Below are positions 11,183 to 22,470 of a stretch of 64,000 nt of DNA, piece after piece. The DNA lies in NCBI RefSeq assembly GCF_036711975.1, contig NC_091968.1, positions 5,766,001-5,830,000 of the forward strand, in the 5' to 3' direction. Each line of letters opens with the position of its first letter. Within the stretch, counting starts at the first letter, position 1. The notes below the pieces were generated by a model. It saw only the letters and a program-made list of their open reading frames with translations, did no database searches and was not told the origin of the DNA. Source of the stretch: Onthophagus taurus (Eukaryota > Arthropoda > Insecta > Coleoptera > Scarabaeidae). The position numbers and the translations under genes are program-made.

Positions 11183-12073
11183 CAGGGTGTCAGATAAAAA
11201 ACGCCTCAAGCTGTAACTCTGTCATTTACATTCCGATTTTCATGAGTGAGGTATCAAATGAAATGGTTTGAATTTTTTCTAAGGCCATCTTCAATTCCAG
11301 GTGATTATTAACTTTTGTTTTTCAAATTGGTCTGTATATTTTTCTTCACGTCATTGGATAGAGATTGTTTTTCTGAATCCATTGATGTACAGGGTGTCCA
11401 AATATCGATGGGTTTGCAGGGTATCTCAGTTATTATGAAAGATAGAAAGTTGCGGCTTTCGCAAACCTGGGCTACTTTTGTGTGAAACTTACAATGGCGC
11501 AAACCATATTTTCATAGCCCTCTTCGTTTTTAATATACAGGGAGTGTTTCAAAATTTACGATTTTCAGACACCTCCTGTATCTCGGCTATTCGGAAACGT
11601 AAGAAGGGGTTCTAATAGATTTTTTCACGTATAATCCAATGGTACACGTAGAATTTTTCTAGTCATCACGGGTTTTGAGTTATAAAGATTAAGTATTTTA
11701 GAAGTTGAGTATTCAGTATTTGAGTTGTGTTTATACCTCAAAAACCGTGATGTCTAGAAAAATTCTGCGTGCACCATTGGATTCCACGTGAAAAAATCTA
11801 TTAGAACCCATTCTGACGTTTCCGGATAGCCGAGATACAGGAGGTGTCTGAAAATTGTAAATTTCAAATACTCCCTGTATATAAAAAAAGAAGAGGGCTA
11901 TAAAAATTTGGTTTGCGCCATTGTAAGTTTCACAAAAAAGTAGCTCAGGTTCGCGAAAGCCGCAACTTTCTATCTTTCATAATAACTGAGATACCCTTCA
12001 AACCCATCGAAATTTGGACACCCTGTACAATACATCCATTTTAAATGTAATATTAGCAGAGAAAAGACACCTG
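11183..12073. mobile_element. TIR element interrupted by a nested foldback
   Basis: The left part 11183-11387 starts CAGGGTGTCAGATAAAAAAC, and the remnant after the nested insertion ends GACACCTG at 12073. TA flanks both. The interrupted unit matches the arms of the neighbouring 12080-12770 hairpin (shared CAAGCTGTAACTCTGTCATT). The nested element at 11390-12025 lies at a TA inside it. Confidence 0.7.
11390..12025. mobile_element. 636-bp near-perfect foldback MITE
   Basis: Ends are CAGGGTGTCCAAATATCGAT and, read inward from 12025, CAGGGTGTCCAAATTTCGAT. TA is duplicated at 11388-11389 and 12026-12027. Complementarity runs through almost the whole element to a central loop near 11700. Inner CAGGGAGTGTTT/AAACACTCCCTG-like sequences show that an earlier element was swallowed symmetrically. 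Confidence 0.9.
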
Positions 12074-12079
12074 TATATA

Positions 12080-12770
12080 CAGGTTGTCATACAAGAATGC
12101 CGCAAGCTGTAACTCTGTCATTTACAATCCGATTTTCATGGGCAAGGTATCAAATGAAAAGGTTTGATGAATACTATGATTCATGCTACAAATAAACTTT
12201 TTCCAACGTCATCTTCAATTTCAAGCGATTATCAACTTTTGATTTTCAAATTTCTCGGTATATTTTTCATCACGTTATTAGATAGAAATTTCTTTTCTGA
12301 ATCCATTAATGTACAAATACATCAACATTAATTGTAATTGTAGTAGAGAAAAACATTAAAACAGTTTCCAAACATTCTCTTAAAGTCACTTGTGTTATAC
12401 TGTAGTGTGCCATGAGAAAAAATAATCATTTACAACTGCTTCAGGCATTGAAGTATCATTTTTTTCCACGACACACTACAGTAGAAGTGTTCGAAATACA
12501 ATGTTCGGAAAATGTTTTAATTGTTTTTCTCTGCTAAAATTACATTCAAAATGGAATCAGAAAAACAATCTCTATCAAATGACATGACGAAAAATATATG
12601 GAGCAATTTGAAAAACAAAAGCTAATAATCGCTTCAAATTGAAGATGGCAGTGGAAAAAATTTATTTGTAACATGAATCAACCATTTCATTTAATACCTC
12701 GCTCATGGAAATCGGAATGTAAATGACAGAGTTATAGTTTGGGGCATTTTTTATCTGACATCACACCCTG
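12080..12770. mobile_element. 691-bp foldback MITE
   Basis: The left end CAGGTTGTCATACAAGAATG and the right end (inward CAGGGTGTGATGTCAGATAA) are imperfect inverted repeats, flanked by TA at 12078-12079 and 12771-12772. Arms of about 280 bp surround a smaller central palindrome at about 12395-12490. It belongs to the same family as 11183-12073. Confidence 0.8.
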
Positions 12771-13767
12771 TATATTACATATCTTGAAGATAATTCGATA
12801 TGTCATAAGAGCAAAATTTTCGGGTTATGATGTTTTTTGTTTTCCAATTTTCATTTATGAGACAGAACATTATGTTCTATGTATGCCAGATATCGAACGA
12901 AATGAAATACAATTCTTTGTTATATTTATCACTTTTTTCGCTTCTACATTAAAGATTTACAGCAATCAATTAAATTATAAAATAGACACAAAACTACTTT
13001 TTCAAAAACTCTCCAAAACTATTTTTTTTTAAATCCGTCAAGTTTCTTAGATTACCTATATTTTGTGGTTAAATTGTAGTATATTTCCATTCAACGTTGA
13101 AATGAAACGATTGTGATTGTTACTAATTTTTTTTAATATCTCCTCGAATGAGTAACTTTATTAAGCAACAATCCGTTTGTTATATTATTTTTTTACTTTT
13201 TCTCTTAAGTTTACAAAGTTTACAAAGTAAATTTCTATTCTCACCTTGCTTTATTATTTCAAAACCGTCTTTTTAGCGTCCTTGTGGTTAAGTTTCTTTG
13301 AAACTTAATTATCTCTTTGTTCTTGCAATAATTTTTTTAAAGAATCATTAAGATAAATATGATGACTAATAATAAATGATTAAACTCTAATTAATAATTT
13401 TTTGCAAATTTATATAAAATTGTGCTTAAAAAAGCTTAAAGTGTTGTTTGTGGTTTATTAGATAGAAACTTTCTGAATTTCACAATACACAATTCTAAAA
13501 TCATACTCCGTTAAAAAAAAACGTGGTTAGTTAGAAAATTTGTTGTAGAAATAATGCAGTTTCACTTTTTTCATTGCATTTCTATTTTTGTTTCTAAATC
13601 AAATTTAAAACGTATTAAGTCGTTCTTCAAAAAGGTGCTCCACTTATTTGAATCAATTTTGAAGCACTTAGTAGTACCCGCTTTTTGTGTAAAAATATTG
13701 TTTTTGTAAATTAAATCGAATCAAAAAAAAAAAAATAATTTCTTTAATATCTAATTTGTTGTTGCAG
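12771..13767. other. AT-rich intronic sequence, nothing recognised
   Basis: This stretch leads to the acceptor at 13767. The ORF at 12739-13032 is AT-driven and partly overlaps the foldback end. I see no repeat boundary or exon. Confidence 0.5.
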
Positions 13768-14130
13768 GTTTTAAACTATCCAAAAGAAAAATTTCGTTAT
13801 CAATGGATACTCTCATCATTTAATAATGGTATCGTCGGTGAATTTCCCGATTCCCTAAACGATTTTACGATTTCAATGGGCGAAAATAATATTCAACACC
13901 ATCAAATTTCGATTCCGATTGAATTCCGGTCGACTTCTTTGGATCTCGTCGATGGACGTTTTTACGATAGTATCGATTCAAATTCTAGTTATTTTTACCA
14001 TCAACAAGAGAAGGAAAAAGAGGATGGTAATGATCAGTGTGAAAAGTTTCGTTATTTTCATTCGGACAGTGCCCTTAATAATAGTAATAATTTTATTAAT
14101 AAAAATAGTGCTGGTTTTGATAAAAAGTGA
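13768..14130 (+). CDS. Candidate alternative last exon of the 1879-2809 coiled-coil gene
   Basis: This is a 121-residue open exon behind a good acceptor (TTGTTGTTGCAG at 13756-13767). It opens in phase 0, matching the phase-0 donor at 2809/2810. It begins VLNYPKEKFRYQWIL, is acidic and Asn/Ser-rich further on (DSNSSYFYHQQEKEKED), and ends with TGA at 14128-14130. A long AT-rich 3' UTR with several polyadenylation signals follows. Phase agreement, strand and the UTR support a long-isoform terminal exon after an intron of about 11 kb. It could belong to another gene whose earlier exons I cannot see. No domain is recognised. Confidence 0.5.
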   Translation, partial: VLNYPKEKFRYQWILSSFNNGIVGEFPDSLNDFTISMGENNIQHHQISIPIEFRSTSLDLVDGRFYDSIDSNSSYFYHQQEKEKEDGNDQCEKFRYFHSDSALNNSNNFINKNSAGFDKK

Positions 14131-14960
14131 TCGTTTTCAATTTTATACTTTTTTGGGGTTTGTTTGACGATTGCCGTTTTAGTTTTTCGATTTTTTGGAA
14201 ATTTTATCAGGTTGTGAAAACGAGAATTGAAGTAATTTTTTAAATTATTTAAAAAAAACCGTCCAGTATTTAGAATTTTTTTGTTTCCTTTTTATGTTCT
14301 TTGTTATGATTGTGTCTGAATTTTTCTAATTGTATTAATTTAAACAGGAAAAAAACTGTATTAAAATAAAACGATGTATTTAAAATAATAATAATAACGT
14401 ATTTAAATACTTATCTAAGTCTAATATTGCTGTGTAGGACTGTGATAGGTTTAACATGAAAGAAGTAAACGCAAAAAATGAAAAGATTGAATTAAAATGT
14501 GTAATTATTAAAATGTAATAATCTTGTATTTGTCTATTTAATTGTATTTGTAAAATTACCTAGATTTAATTCGTTTAGTTCCTTTTATTATCTTAGATTT
14601 TCTTTGTATAAGTCAAAGAATTTTTTTAAGACTGCACTGAAAAGATTTTTAATTCATCTTTTTTTGTAATTATCAAATTTTTATATAAACTTTTATTTTT
14701 GTTTAAGGTAATCGTTTTTATTTTATTGTGTTATTATGTTTATTATTATTTGTGATACGTAAAAATGCTCATCACAATTCTTTTTGTATCTATTACAATA
14801 TCTATGTATATCGCATTGTATTATAAACAAATTTCATCTCCCTATTATAAACAAATAAGTACTTCTATAAATATACTTTAAAACAAACGAAATAAACAGT
14901 TATTATTATAAAATATTTCTACATTATTCCAATAAACACAAAAGTTTTAAAAAAATGTTT
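14131..14960 (+). terminator. 3' UTR with polyadenylation signals of the 13768 exon
   Basis: About 800 bp of very AT-rich non-coding sequence holds AATAAA-type signals near 14364, 14889 and 14930. The last is followed by a T-rich run. No other gene or repeat boundary is visible, so I read it as the 3' UTR and end of the terminal exon. Confidence 0.5.
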
Positions 14961-15084
14961 TTTTTTGTGGTGCCATCTCTACTAATTTTAACGAACTAAG
15001 TCTAGTATAGCTCGGAGCCAAACCGATTTTATAAAGCAAAAATAATAACAAACATTTTAAAGTTTAAATATCGCGTAAATCTTA

Positions 15085-15190
15085 TAAATAAGGTCACTTC
15101 AACCTCAAAAATCATGGATTTTTGCTACTTGTGCTACTGTTTGCTACTGATAGTAATCTACAATTTTGGTTCAATTCTCGGCTAAAAATA
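15085..15190 (+). repeat. Dispersed repeat, pair with 22150-22260
   Basis: The block AACCTCAAAAATCATG.. CTTGTGCTAC.. AATTTTGGTT.. ATTCTCG recurs in the same orientation at 22150-22260 with scattered differences. It is non-coding, and its ends are not clear. Confidence 0.6.
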
Positions 15191-16654
15191 TATAGAGAGA
15201 GTCAGTTATTAGTACCAAGGCAGACAATAGTTTCAAAACCGTTTGAGAAAGAAAAAAACTGTTTTCTACAAACATTGTTTGATTCACCACTTCCTATTAC
15301 GTAATAACATAATAAAAAACAAGTTTCTTAAGACACATTTGAAATGCACAAATTCAAGTTGAAAAATCGTGTTTTTTTATGCTATTTTTTGTAATTCGCG
15401 TTTTTATCCTTTTTTTTTAACAAAAATAAAATAAATTTTAACAATGTAGGGAAATAGGTATGCAGCAGTTGGTAACACCGTAACACTTGAAAATAGAAAT
15501 TTGAAGTGACAATTAGAAATTGTCAAAACACAAAATGTATTCACCTGAAAAAAATGTTTCATGTACAGGATGGTTCAAATTCGATGTCCGAATAGGCTAA
15601 CTCGAAAACTATAAGAGTTAGAAGAAAAGTAGCTGACATGTCATGATCTCGTTTCTCGAGAAACTGCTAATGCCGAAAACCTCATAGCGCTATCGTCTTT
15701 TATTTTTCCCTTAGAGGCCAAAATTGAAAATATCGTAAAACCCGCAAATGTAATTATCTTGGTTATTATTATAGGTGGAGTATTATAACTAAGATATTAT
15801 ATGGACACTTTTTTACAGAGAATTTGATGACGTAGTCAAAAAATTGTTGTCAGTTTTAGATTTTGAGATATCACAATTTTCGTTTTTTTAAATGGAAACA
15901 ACCACTGATTATTCGCTTAATAAATTCGTTATTTTTTTCTGATTACAAAAATATAGGGTTTGGCAGGTCTATTTCTTATTGTTTTAGAATAAAACTAAAA
16001 ATAAACTTTTCTTTTAGTGTCGTCGAAGAAATTAAATTTACAGTTTCCTGTAAATTACGGTTCTATAATTAAAAATTAAAAAACATATTTCTTATATTTG
16101 AAACAAATATATTTGTTGAACTGTTTAATTTATATATATTTTACACAAAAGTTGGAATAGATTGCATTATTTCACATTGTTTATTACGATTTAATATTAT
16201 TTTAAATGACTTAATAAATTATCGATAGATGGCGCTCATGTTTTTTTTTTTTTAATTCAAATAAACATAGCAACATTTGTTTGTATCAGAGACAAGGAAG
16301 GATAGAGATGGCCAACTCTACCTTATTAAATTGTACCTTGCGTACAGCGCCATCCGATGTCACCGCAGAGTACTAATCATAGATTAAAACCAACTTCCAC
16401 TAGGATAATGGTGTAAAACTGGACTAACCAACGATCGGGCAACACTGTTCGCTGCGCATCGAAGCGAAGCGAGCGACGTTGCCAGATCGTTGGGGCTAAC
16501 TTTAACCGCCAAATTTAAAAATAACACAATTAATATTGCTTTGAAAAAAGGAAAGAAATATATTTTAAATGAAAGATCTAATTTCAACATAATAATTTAT
16601 TATTCACAAAACTAATAACATTTGGTAACATAAATAGAATATAAGTACGAAGGC

Positions 16655-16825
16655 TTTCACGGCCGGTGTAATTAAACTAGAACTAATAGTAGCACTATCG
16701 AAGACGACTCGAATTCACTTCGAAAATTTCTAGCTAGTGTTACATTACATTACATTACATAGAATACATATCTAGCTAGTGTTAGTTCTAGTGATAGTGC
16801 TACTATTAGTTCTAGTTTTAGTTCA
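16655..16825. repeat. Palindromic 'CTAGTTCTAG' repeat, copy A, with ATTAC microsatellite
   Basis: It begins GAAGGCTTTCACGGCCGG, then has inverted arms (AACTAGAACTAATAGTAGCA and its complement at 16797-16816) around a centre with about five tandem ATTAC units (16738-16762). It follows directly after the P-like coding remnant, which it probably truncated. Confidence 0.75.
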
Positions 16826-16851
16826 ATAAATAGAATAATGTTACATTTTGT

Positions 16852-17965
16852 TTACCCTAACAATTTTTGTAGCGTCTTCCTGGATGGTAATGAAAAGAAA
16901 TTTGATAAGAACCGGTATCCTTTACCACTTTGTTTGTAAATGGAAAGAGCCAGCACTTCTTTTTTCTGATTTCGAGACTGGCTGCTAAAGAAATTTCTAG
17001 TTTCTTTATTCAAATATTTGAGGTTCACCAATACCTGAGGATTTTTCCTCAATTGTATTAGCTTTTGCCTTATTATTGTGGCATTTTTCTTAGTGCGACA
17101 CAACGCTTTTTTTACTCCAGTTAGGTTGCAATTGCTGCAGTTCTTTGTAAAAGGTAATTTCCTCCGTTTCTTATCTACAAAAATAAAGATAATTTTAAAT
17201 AAGAATGATTATTCAGTTTTTATGGTATTTACCAATTATTTCTTTTTCATCACTTAGGTGGAACCGTTTCCAATTCATTTCTAATGAAATGACAGAATTT
17301 TCCTCACAAAATGAGGTTGAAGCAATTTCGCAACCTTGTTGTTTACTACATCCAGGATAGACTTGCATAACAGTTGAACTAGCTACACCAGGAAGTTTGT
17401 CGGGGCATACATATGTGGGGGTATAAATATATATATATGGCATGTCGGGGTATAAACATATATAATATAGTATATAATGAATTATATAATTATGAATTAT
17501 GAAACTAAATAATTAATTTCATACCATGCAGCATACCTGAAGTATTTTCTGTTGGTTGATCTTGTGGAGACAAAAAGCAATTATTTATAGTTTCTTCTTA
17601 TAAATCTAAATGATTTAAAAAACATATATAGATTAAAAAACAAACTTTTTATCCAAAATTTCATTTACCTAGTAAGTATAATGTAGCTAGCTTATTCAAT
17701 TTTTTCTCAACATATTTGCACATTGTTGCAAAATGGTTGGGGCAAACACAATAGTTACTTAGACGCTTATCATTAATTAATTCAAATAATTTTGAATTGT
17801 GTATTCCAGAGAGCCAAGCCATTCGAATAATAGGGTCGGTCGGAAAATAATATCTAGAAATACAGAATGAACGTAATTATGCTGTATTAATTAATAATTT
17901 TTATAATTTACCTTTTAATGTCTATCATCACAAGATGGTACACAGCAAGGATTAATAACCGACAT
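16852..17965 (-). pseudogene. P-element-like THAP-domain transposase, N-terminal part
   Basis: The start codon is at 17965-17963 and reads CCVPSC, the first zinc ligands of a THAP finger. The next piece (about 17860-17690) gives YYFPTDP and CVCPNHF with a YLLG end, supplying the FP motif and the second zinc-ligand pair. A small exon at about 17538-17561, one at 17443-17225 and one at 17175-16852 follow, with GT/AG junctions. The last carries KKEVLALSIYKQSGKGYRFL and LPSRKTLQKLL, the conserved opening of the P-element transposase domain. An in-frame stop near 17917 and a frame mismatch at the first junction indicate decay. The RNase-H-like catalytic region is absent. Confidence 0.75.
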
Positions 17966-19751
17966 TTTTATCATTTTTAAATTTTAAATGTTTTTTACAC
18001 TTTTTTACACTTAATTACAAAATTACACTCATAAATTACACTTATTAAAAAAATTAACTGATGTATCAATATCATTTATATTTGACATCACTTAATTTGA
18101 CTTAATTAATCAAAGATGAATACAAAAAAAAGAAATGAAATATAAGCCACCTTAAAGGTTCTTTAAATTTGAATTTGTGTAGAATTAGTTATCGACGGTG
18201 ACATCGGATGGCGTTGACGACGGTTACAATTTTCATTCATTTGAGATCCCCCCCCATGGTTTGTATTCAAAAATTTTCTGAAGTGTCACTTTAAAAATCC
18301 TGTTTTTAAGATCAATTTCGAAAATTTTGAAACTTTGACATGTTAGAATGTTACATATTAAAAAATGATTTGTTTTTAAATACCAGAAGTTATCTTCGTA
18401 TTTATTTGTTAACTTTTTAGATTTTACCTACCGCCCCGTAACTTACAGGAAACTGTAAATTTAATTTCCTCGACGACACTAGATGGAAATTTTATAAAAA
18501 AAGTTTATTTTTAGCTTTATTCTAAAACAATAAGAAATAGACCTGTCGAACCCTATATTTTTGTAATCAGAAAAAAATAACTAATTTAATAAGTGAATAA
18601 TCAGTGGTTGTTTCCATTTAAAAAAACGAAAATTCTCATGATATCTCAAAATCTAAAACCGAAAATTTTTTTTTGACTATGTCATGAAATTCTCTGCAAA
18701 AAAGTGTCCATATAATGTCGTAGTTATAATACTCCACCTATAATAATAACCAAGATAATTGCACTTATTGGTTTTACGATATTTTCAATTTTGGCCTCTA
18801 GGGAAAAAATAAAAGACGATAGCGCTATGAGGTTTTCGGCATTAGCAGTTTCTCGAAAAACGAGATCATGACATGTAGCTACTTTTTTTCTAACTCTTAT
18901 AGTTTCCGAGTTAGCCTATTCGAACATCGAATTTAAACCACCCTGTACACCTCCCAAAATAAGAGAAATTGTATTCGATGCTAAGAACGTGTTTAAACAT
19001 CCATACACAAAAATTGTCACATTGACAACTAGAAAAATTAATGCCCCACTGTCACCAACTTGAACTGGTTACATAAAATGTTACTAAAATCTCATTACAG
19101 CATCGGATGCTGTAAGGAGTCTCATTACAGCACCCGTTTGAGTACTGTTAGAACTTTCATTACCGTCGCGAATTACAAAAAAAATTTTACTAACAATATA
19201 GTTCGCTTTTTTTCTATAATACTTGTCAATGTAAATTTTTTAGGGTTTCTGTTGGTATTATCTAGGACCCTTATAAAATTTATGTTGTTTTCCTGATTTT
19301 TAGTAACATTTTCAGTAAGTAAATAGTTGAGGTTAAAATACGAATAAATTTTTAGATAAATACGATTTTAACGAAGTACATATTTGTTGTAAAAACGTGC
19401 TACAAAGTAATTAAATAGAACAAAATAACTTTTCTAGGTAAATAAATGGCAAATAAACACCCCACAACATTTTTTATGCACCTTTTCTTTTTGAATAACG
19501 AAAGCTCAAACGTCAGTGTGACATATTTATTTCAAAACATGATAAAACAAAACACCCTGTTAATTTTGCCAACATTAGAACAATTTGGCAGGTATTATAA
19601 AAAAAAATGAACTATACCAGATTTTAATGCGACTTGCTGCTTTATGAGATTTAAAAAGTTGTTAGTAATGAAATATGCAATTGTTCTGCCATATAATTTA
19701 CGACTTTAGAAAAAATAAGATGCACATGTTAAGAGATACCTCAAACTTTCT

Positions 19752-20019
19752 AGTTCTAGGTCTAGTAACAATGTAAGTGTAAAACTAGAACTTACACTAT
19801 ACCTAGAACTAGAATCATTCGGTTCTAAACCCAAATGATTCTAGTTCTAGGTCTAATGTTAGTTCTAGTGACAATGCAAATGTAAAACTAGAATTAACAC
19901 TATACGTAGAATCATTCGGATTTAGCCGTCTTTAAAGAAGTGCAGCTAAACCCAAATGATTTTATTGCTAGGTATAGAGTTAGTTCTACATAGTAACAGT
20001 GCTAGTGTAAAACTAGAAC
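19752..20019. repeat. Palindromic CTAG-type repeat, copy B left part
   Basis: Repeated TTCTAGTTCTAGGTCTAGT-type words in both orientations around TTTAGCCGTCTTTAAAG. The hAT element at 20020 interrupts it, and it resumes at 21707. Confidence 0.8.
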
Positions 20020-21706
20020 CAGGGCTCGCTCTAGGGGCGCACCATCGGGACATTTGTCCGGGGCGGCAGCTCTAAAGGGCGGCATTTTGACTCAGAATGT
20101 GATAAAATTTTGATAATCAAATTTAATCGAAATTTTTCTTTGTCGATTTTCTACCAATGGAGAGCATGTTGTAAGAGACTGGCTAGTATACTCTATTTCA
20201 AAAAACTGTATTTATTGCTTTTGCTGTAAAATTTTTGGCTGTGTGATCAGTTCTCTTTCAAAAGACGGATTTAAAAGTTGGAAGTATATCGTTGAAACGT
20301 TAAAAGAACACGAAGTTTCAAAAAATTATATTGAAGCTCACAAATCATGGCTAGAACTGAGTCAAAGACTAAAGTGTTGTAAAACTATAGATGCAAATAC
20401 TCAAAAAATTATTAACGCTGACACAAACCATTGGTATGAAGTGCTTCTAAGAATCGTAGGAATCATTAAAATGCTTGGTAAAAGTTGTCTGGCTTTTCAA
20501 GGTACAAGCGATAAACTATTTGAGCATAATAATAGTAACTTCCTAAAAATAGTTGAACTACTGTCTGAATTTGGTCCCATTATGGAAGAACACGTGCGAA
20601 GGGTGCTGAAAAAAGAAGAGACGAAAGCCCACTATCTCGGTAAAAATGTACAAAACGAGATAATAGACTTGTTGCATCAAAATGTGAAGTCTCATATTAT
20701 AATGAAATAAAAAAGGCCAAATACTATTCTATAATTTTAGATTGCACTCCTGACGTAAGTAAGGTGGAGCAAATGACTCTTATATTCCGATATGTTACAG
20801 TCAATAAATCTGATTTCAACGACGCTGAAATAACAAATGACTGAAATTATAATTGAAGAACTTACTAATATGGGTTTAAACTTGCAAGATGTTAGAGGAC
20901 AGGGATATGATAATGGATCTAATATGAAAGGTGATAAAGCTGGAATGCAATCTAGAATTAAGAATTTAAATTCACAAGCGTTTTACGTTCGGTGTAGCAG
21001 TCATTCTCTGAATCTAGTGGTTAATGATATGGCAAAAGCTTCTTCGGTAGCCGCTAATTTCTTCAATATAATCCAGAAACTATATTTATTTTTTTCATCA
21101 TCTACATTTCGGTGGGCAATACTTTTGAAACATATTAAAGGATTAACTTTGAAACCATTGAGTGCCACTAGATGGGAGAGTAGGATAGAGGCCTTAAAGA
21201 CTTTACGATTTCAAATAGGAGAAGAATACGACGCAACAAAAACTTGGTACAAAATCTTAAACTGCATTAATCCTATAAGCAAACTAATGCAAACAAAAGA
21301 TTTCGATCTAGCATCTGCACTTGACCTCTTACAAAATTGCAAAAAATTCTTTAAGGATCTTCGATCGGACAAGTCTTTCAATGAAAGTATAATTCATGCA
21401 AGAAAACTGGCTGCCGAAATTGACATTGAAGCTACTTTTGAATCAACAATTTCACGACACCGCATACAAAGAAAAAAAAATATTTTCTCATACGAATCTC
21501 GAGATGAACCTATTGAAGATCCCAAAGAAAAATATCAGTACAGTGTCAGCCAAAAAGTTTGTATCAATAAATTAGCTATATATTTTTGATAGCATAGCTT
21601 TATATGTTTGACTATTTGATGCAGACTTTTTAGAAGGCATTATATGTTTAAAGGGCAGTAGTTTGTCTTTTTGTCCGGGGTAACGTAAACGCTAAGGAGG
21701 GCGCTG
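20020..21706 (+). mobile_element. hAT transposon (ZMYM1/TTF-type), inserted in the CTAG repeat
   Basis: The left end CAGGGCTCGC and, read inward from 21706, CAGCGCCCTCC form short inverted ends. TTTGTCCGGGG lies subterminally on both sides. CTAGAAC is present at 20013-20019 and at 21707-21713, consistent with a 7-8 bp target duplication of a hAT element. The transposase is broken (separate entry). Confidence 0.8.
20160..21589 (+). pseudogene. hAT transposase of the ZMYM1 / DUF4371 type, broken
   Basis: This is a cut-and-paste transposase related to insect 'zinc finger MYM-type 1-like' proteins. Reading about 20180-20710 gives IYCFCCKIF (end of the TTF-type zinc finger), then WLELSQRLK and the conserved FLKIVELLSEFGPIMEEH. 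After a frame break at about 20700 the text SIILDCTPDVSK appears (first catalytic Asp). 20837-21589 then gives GQGYDNGSNMKG (second Asp) and CSSHSLNLVVND, followed by LSATRWESRIEALK. The C-terminal dimerisation domain is missing. At least one frameshift and a stop after VTVN leave it inactive. Confidence 0.85.
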
Positions 21707-21805
21707 CTAGAACTAACACTAGACCTAGAACTAGTCTTCAGACGCACGGCTAATCCCGAAAGTTTGTAGTTCTAGGTCTAGTGTTAGTTCTAGTTTTAAT
21801 TGTTA
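21707..21805. repeat. Palindromic CTAG-type repeat, copy B right part
   Basis: Continues copy B after the hAT insertion with CTAGAACTAACACTAGACCT, a short centre at about 21740, and the inverted TTCTAGGTCTAGTGTTAGTT. Confidence 0.8.
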
Positions 21806-22470
21806 TGCTAGATATGTTCAGAAAACCCTGGTTTATGCATAGATTCATGCTTCGGAATAAGCGTACATTAATTATGTTTTGCAATATTTTGGGGTAGCCG
21901 TAGTATTTATTTTGGTTTGTATAGCACATTACGTTGTATTTAGAAAAAGAACTTAGAAATTCAAAGTCCAGCTCCAACGTCCAGTAAACTGGACTAGGTC
22001 TTTCTTTACAAAAATTTGTCAAAAACGTCATATACTATAAATTAACATGTAAATAACACAAACCTGAACGTCGAAATCAAAGAAACTATGAATGGTACAC
22101 GAAAAAAAAACACTTAAACAACAAATAATACCAAAAACTCAAACTTCAAACTACTGTTTGAAGTTTAAATAACCTCAAAAATCATGAATTTTTGATACTT
22201 GTGCTACCGATAGAAATCTGTAATTTTGGTTGAATTCTCGACTAAAAACATATCTTGAATCATTATTAAATTGTATCCTATGGTAAGGTAATTTCAATAA
22301 AAAAATTCTTTTTACATATAAAACTATGTTAATGAAACGATCATTATTATTAAAATTTTTAGGATAAATTAAAATGAGAATCCTTCGATTCAGGTGAAAT
22401 TACAACATAACCTAGAAATTAAAATCGTCAATAACGTCACCTTCTTAACTAGAAAAAGAAAGAAGGAAAG
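21806..22470 (+). other. Region upstream of TRAPPC5
   Basis: It contains the second copy of the 15085-15190 repeat (22150-22260). Otherwise it is AT-rich sequence leading to the TRAPPC5 start. No convincing TATA box or initiator is evident. The minus-strand ORF at 21750-22031 starts inside the CTAG repeat and is not a gene. Confidence 0.4.

Larger units (their letters stand above)
15566..18945. mobile_element. 3.38-kb foldback element with arms of about 500 bp and foreign cargo
   Basis: The left end CAGGATGGTTCAAATTCGAT and the right end read inward CAGGGTGGTTTAAATTCGAT are flanked by TA (15564-15565, 18946-18947). Arms run to about 16065 and back from about 18435, nearly complementary throughout (e.g. 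TTTACAGTTTCCTGTAAATT in both). The centre holds a THAP/P-element transposase fragment on the minus strand and a copy of the palindromic CTAG-type repeat. Confidence 0.85.
15305..19185. repeat. Dispersed repeat, copy 2, split by a 3.38-kb foldback
   Basis: 15305-15565 and 18946-19185 together match 10230-10810. The inner ends TTTTTGTAATTCGCG (15386) and CGCGAATTAC (19167) are preserved. The break corresponds to the TA insertion point of the foldback. Confidence 0.8.

Noticed and set aside
16384-16590. Minus ORF near GAAGCGAAGCGAGCG
   Set aside because: Lies in foldback interior without domain or splice support.
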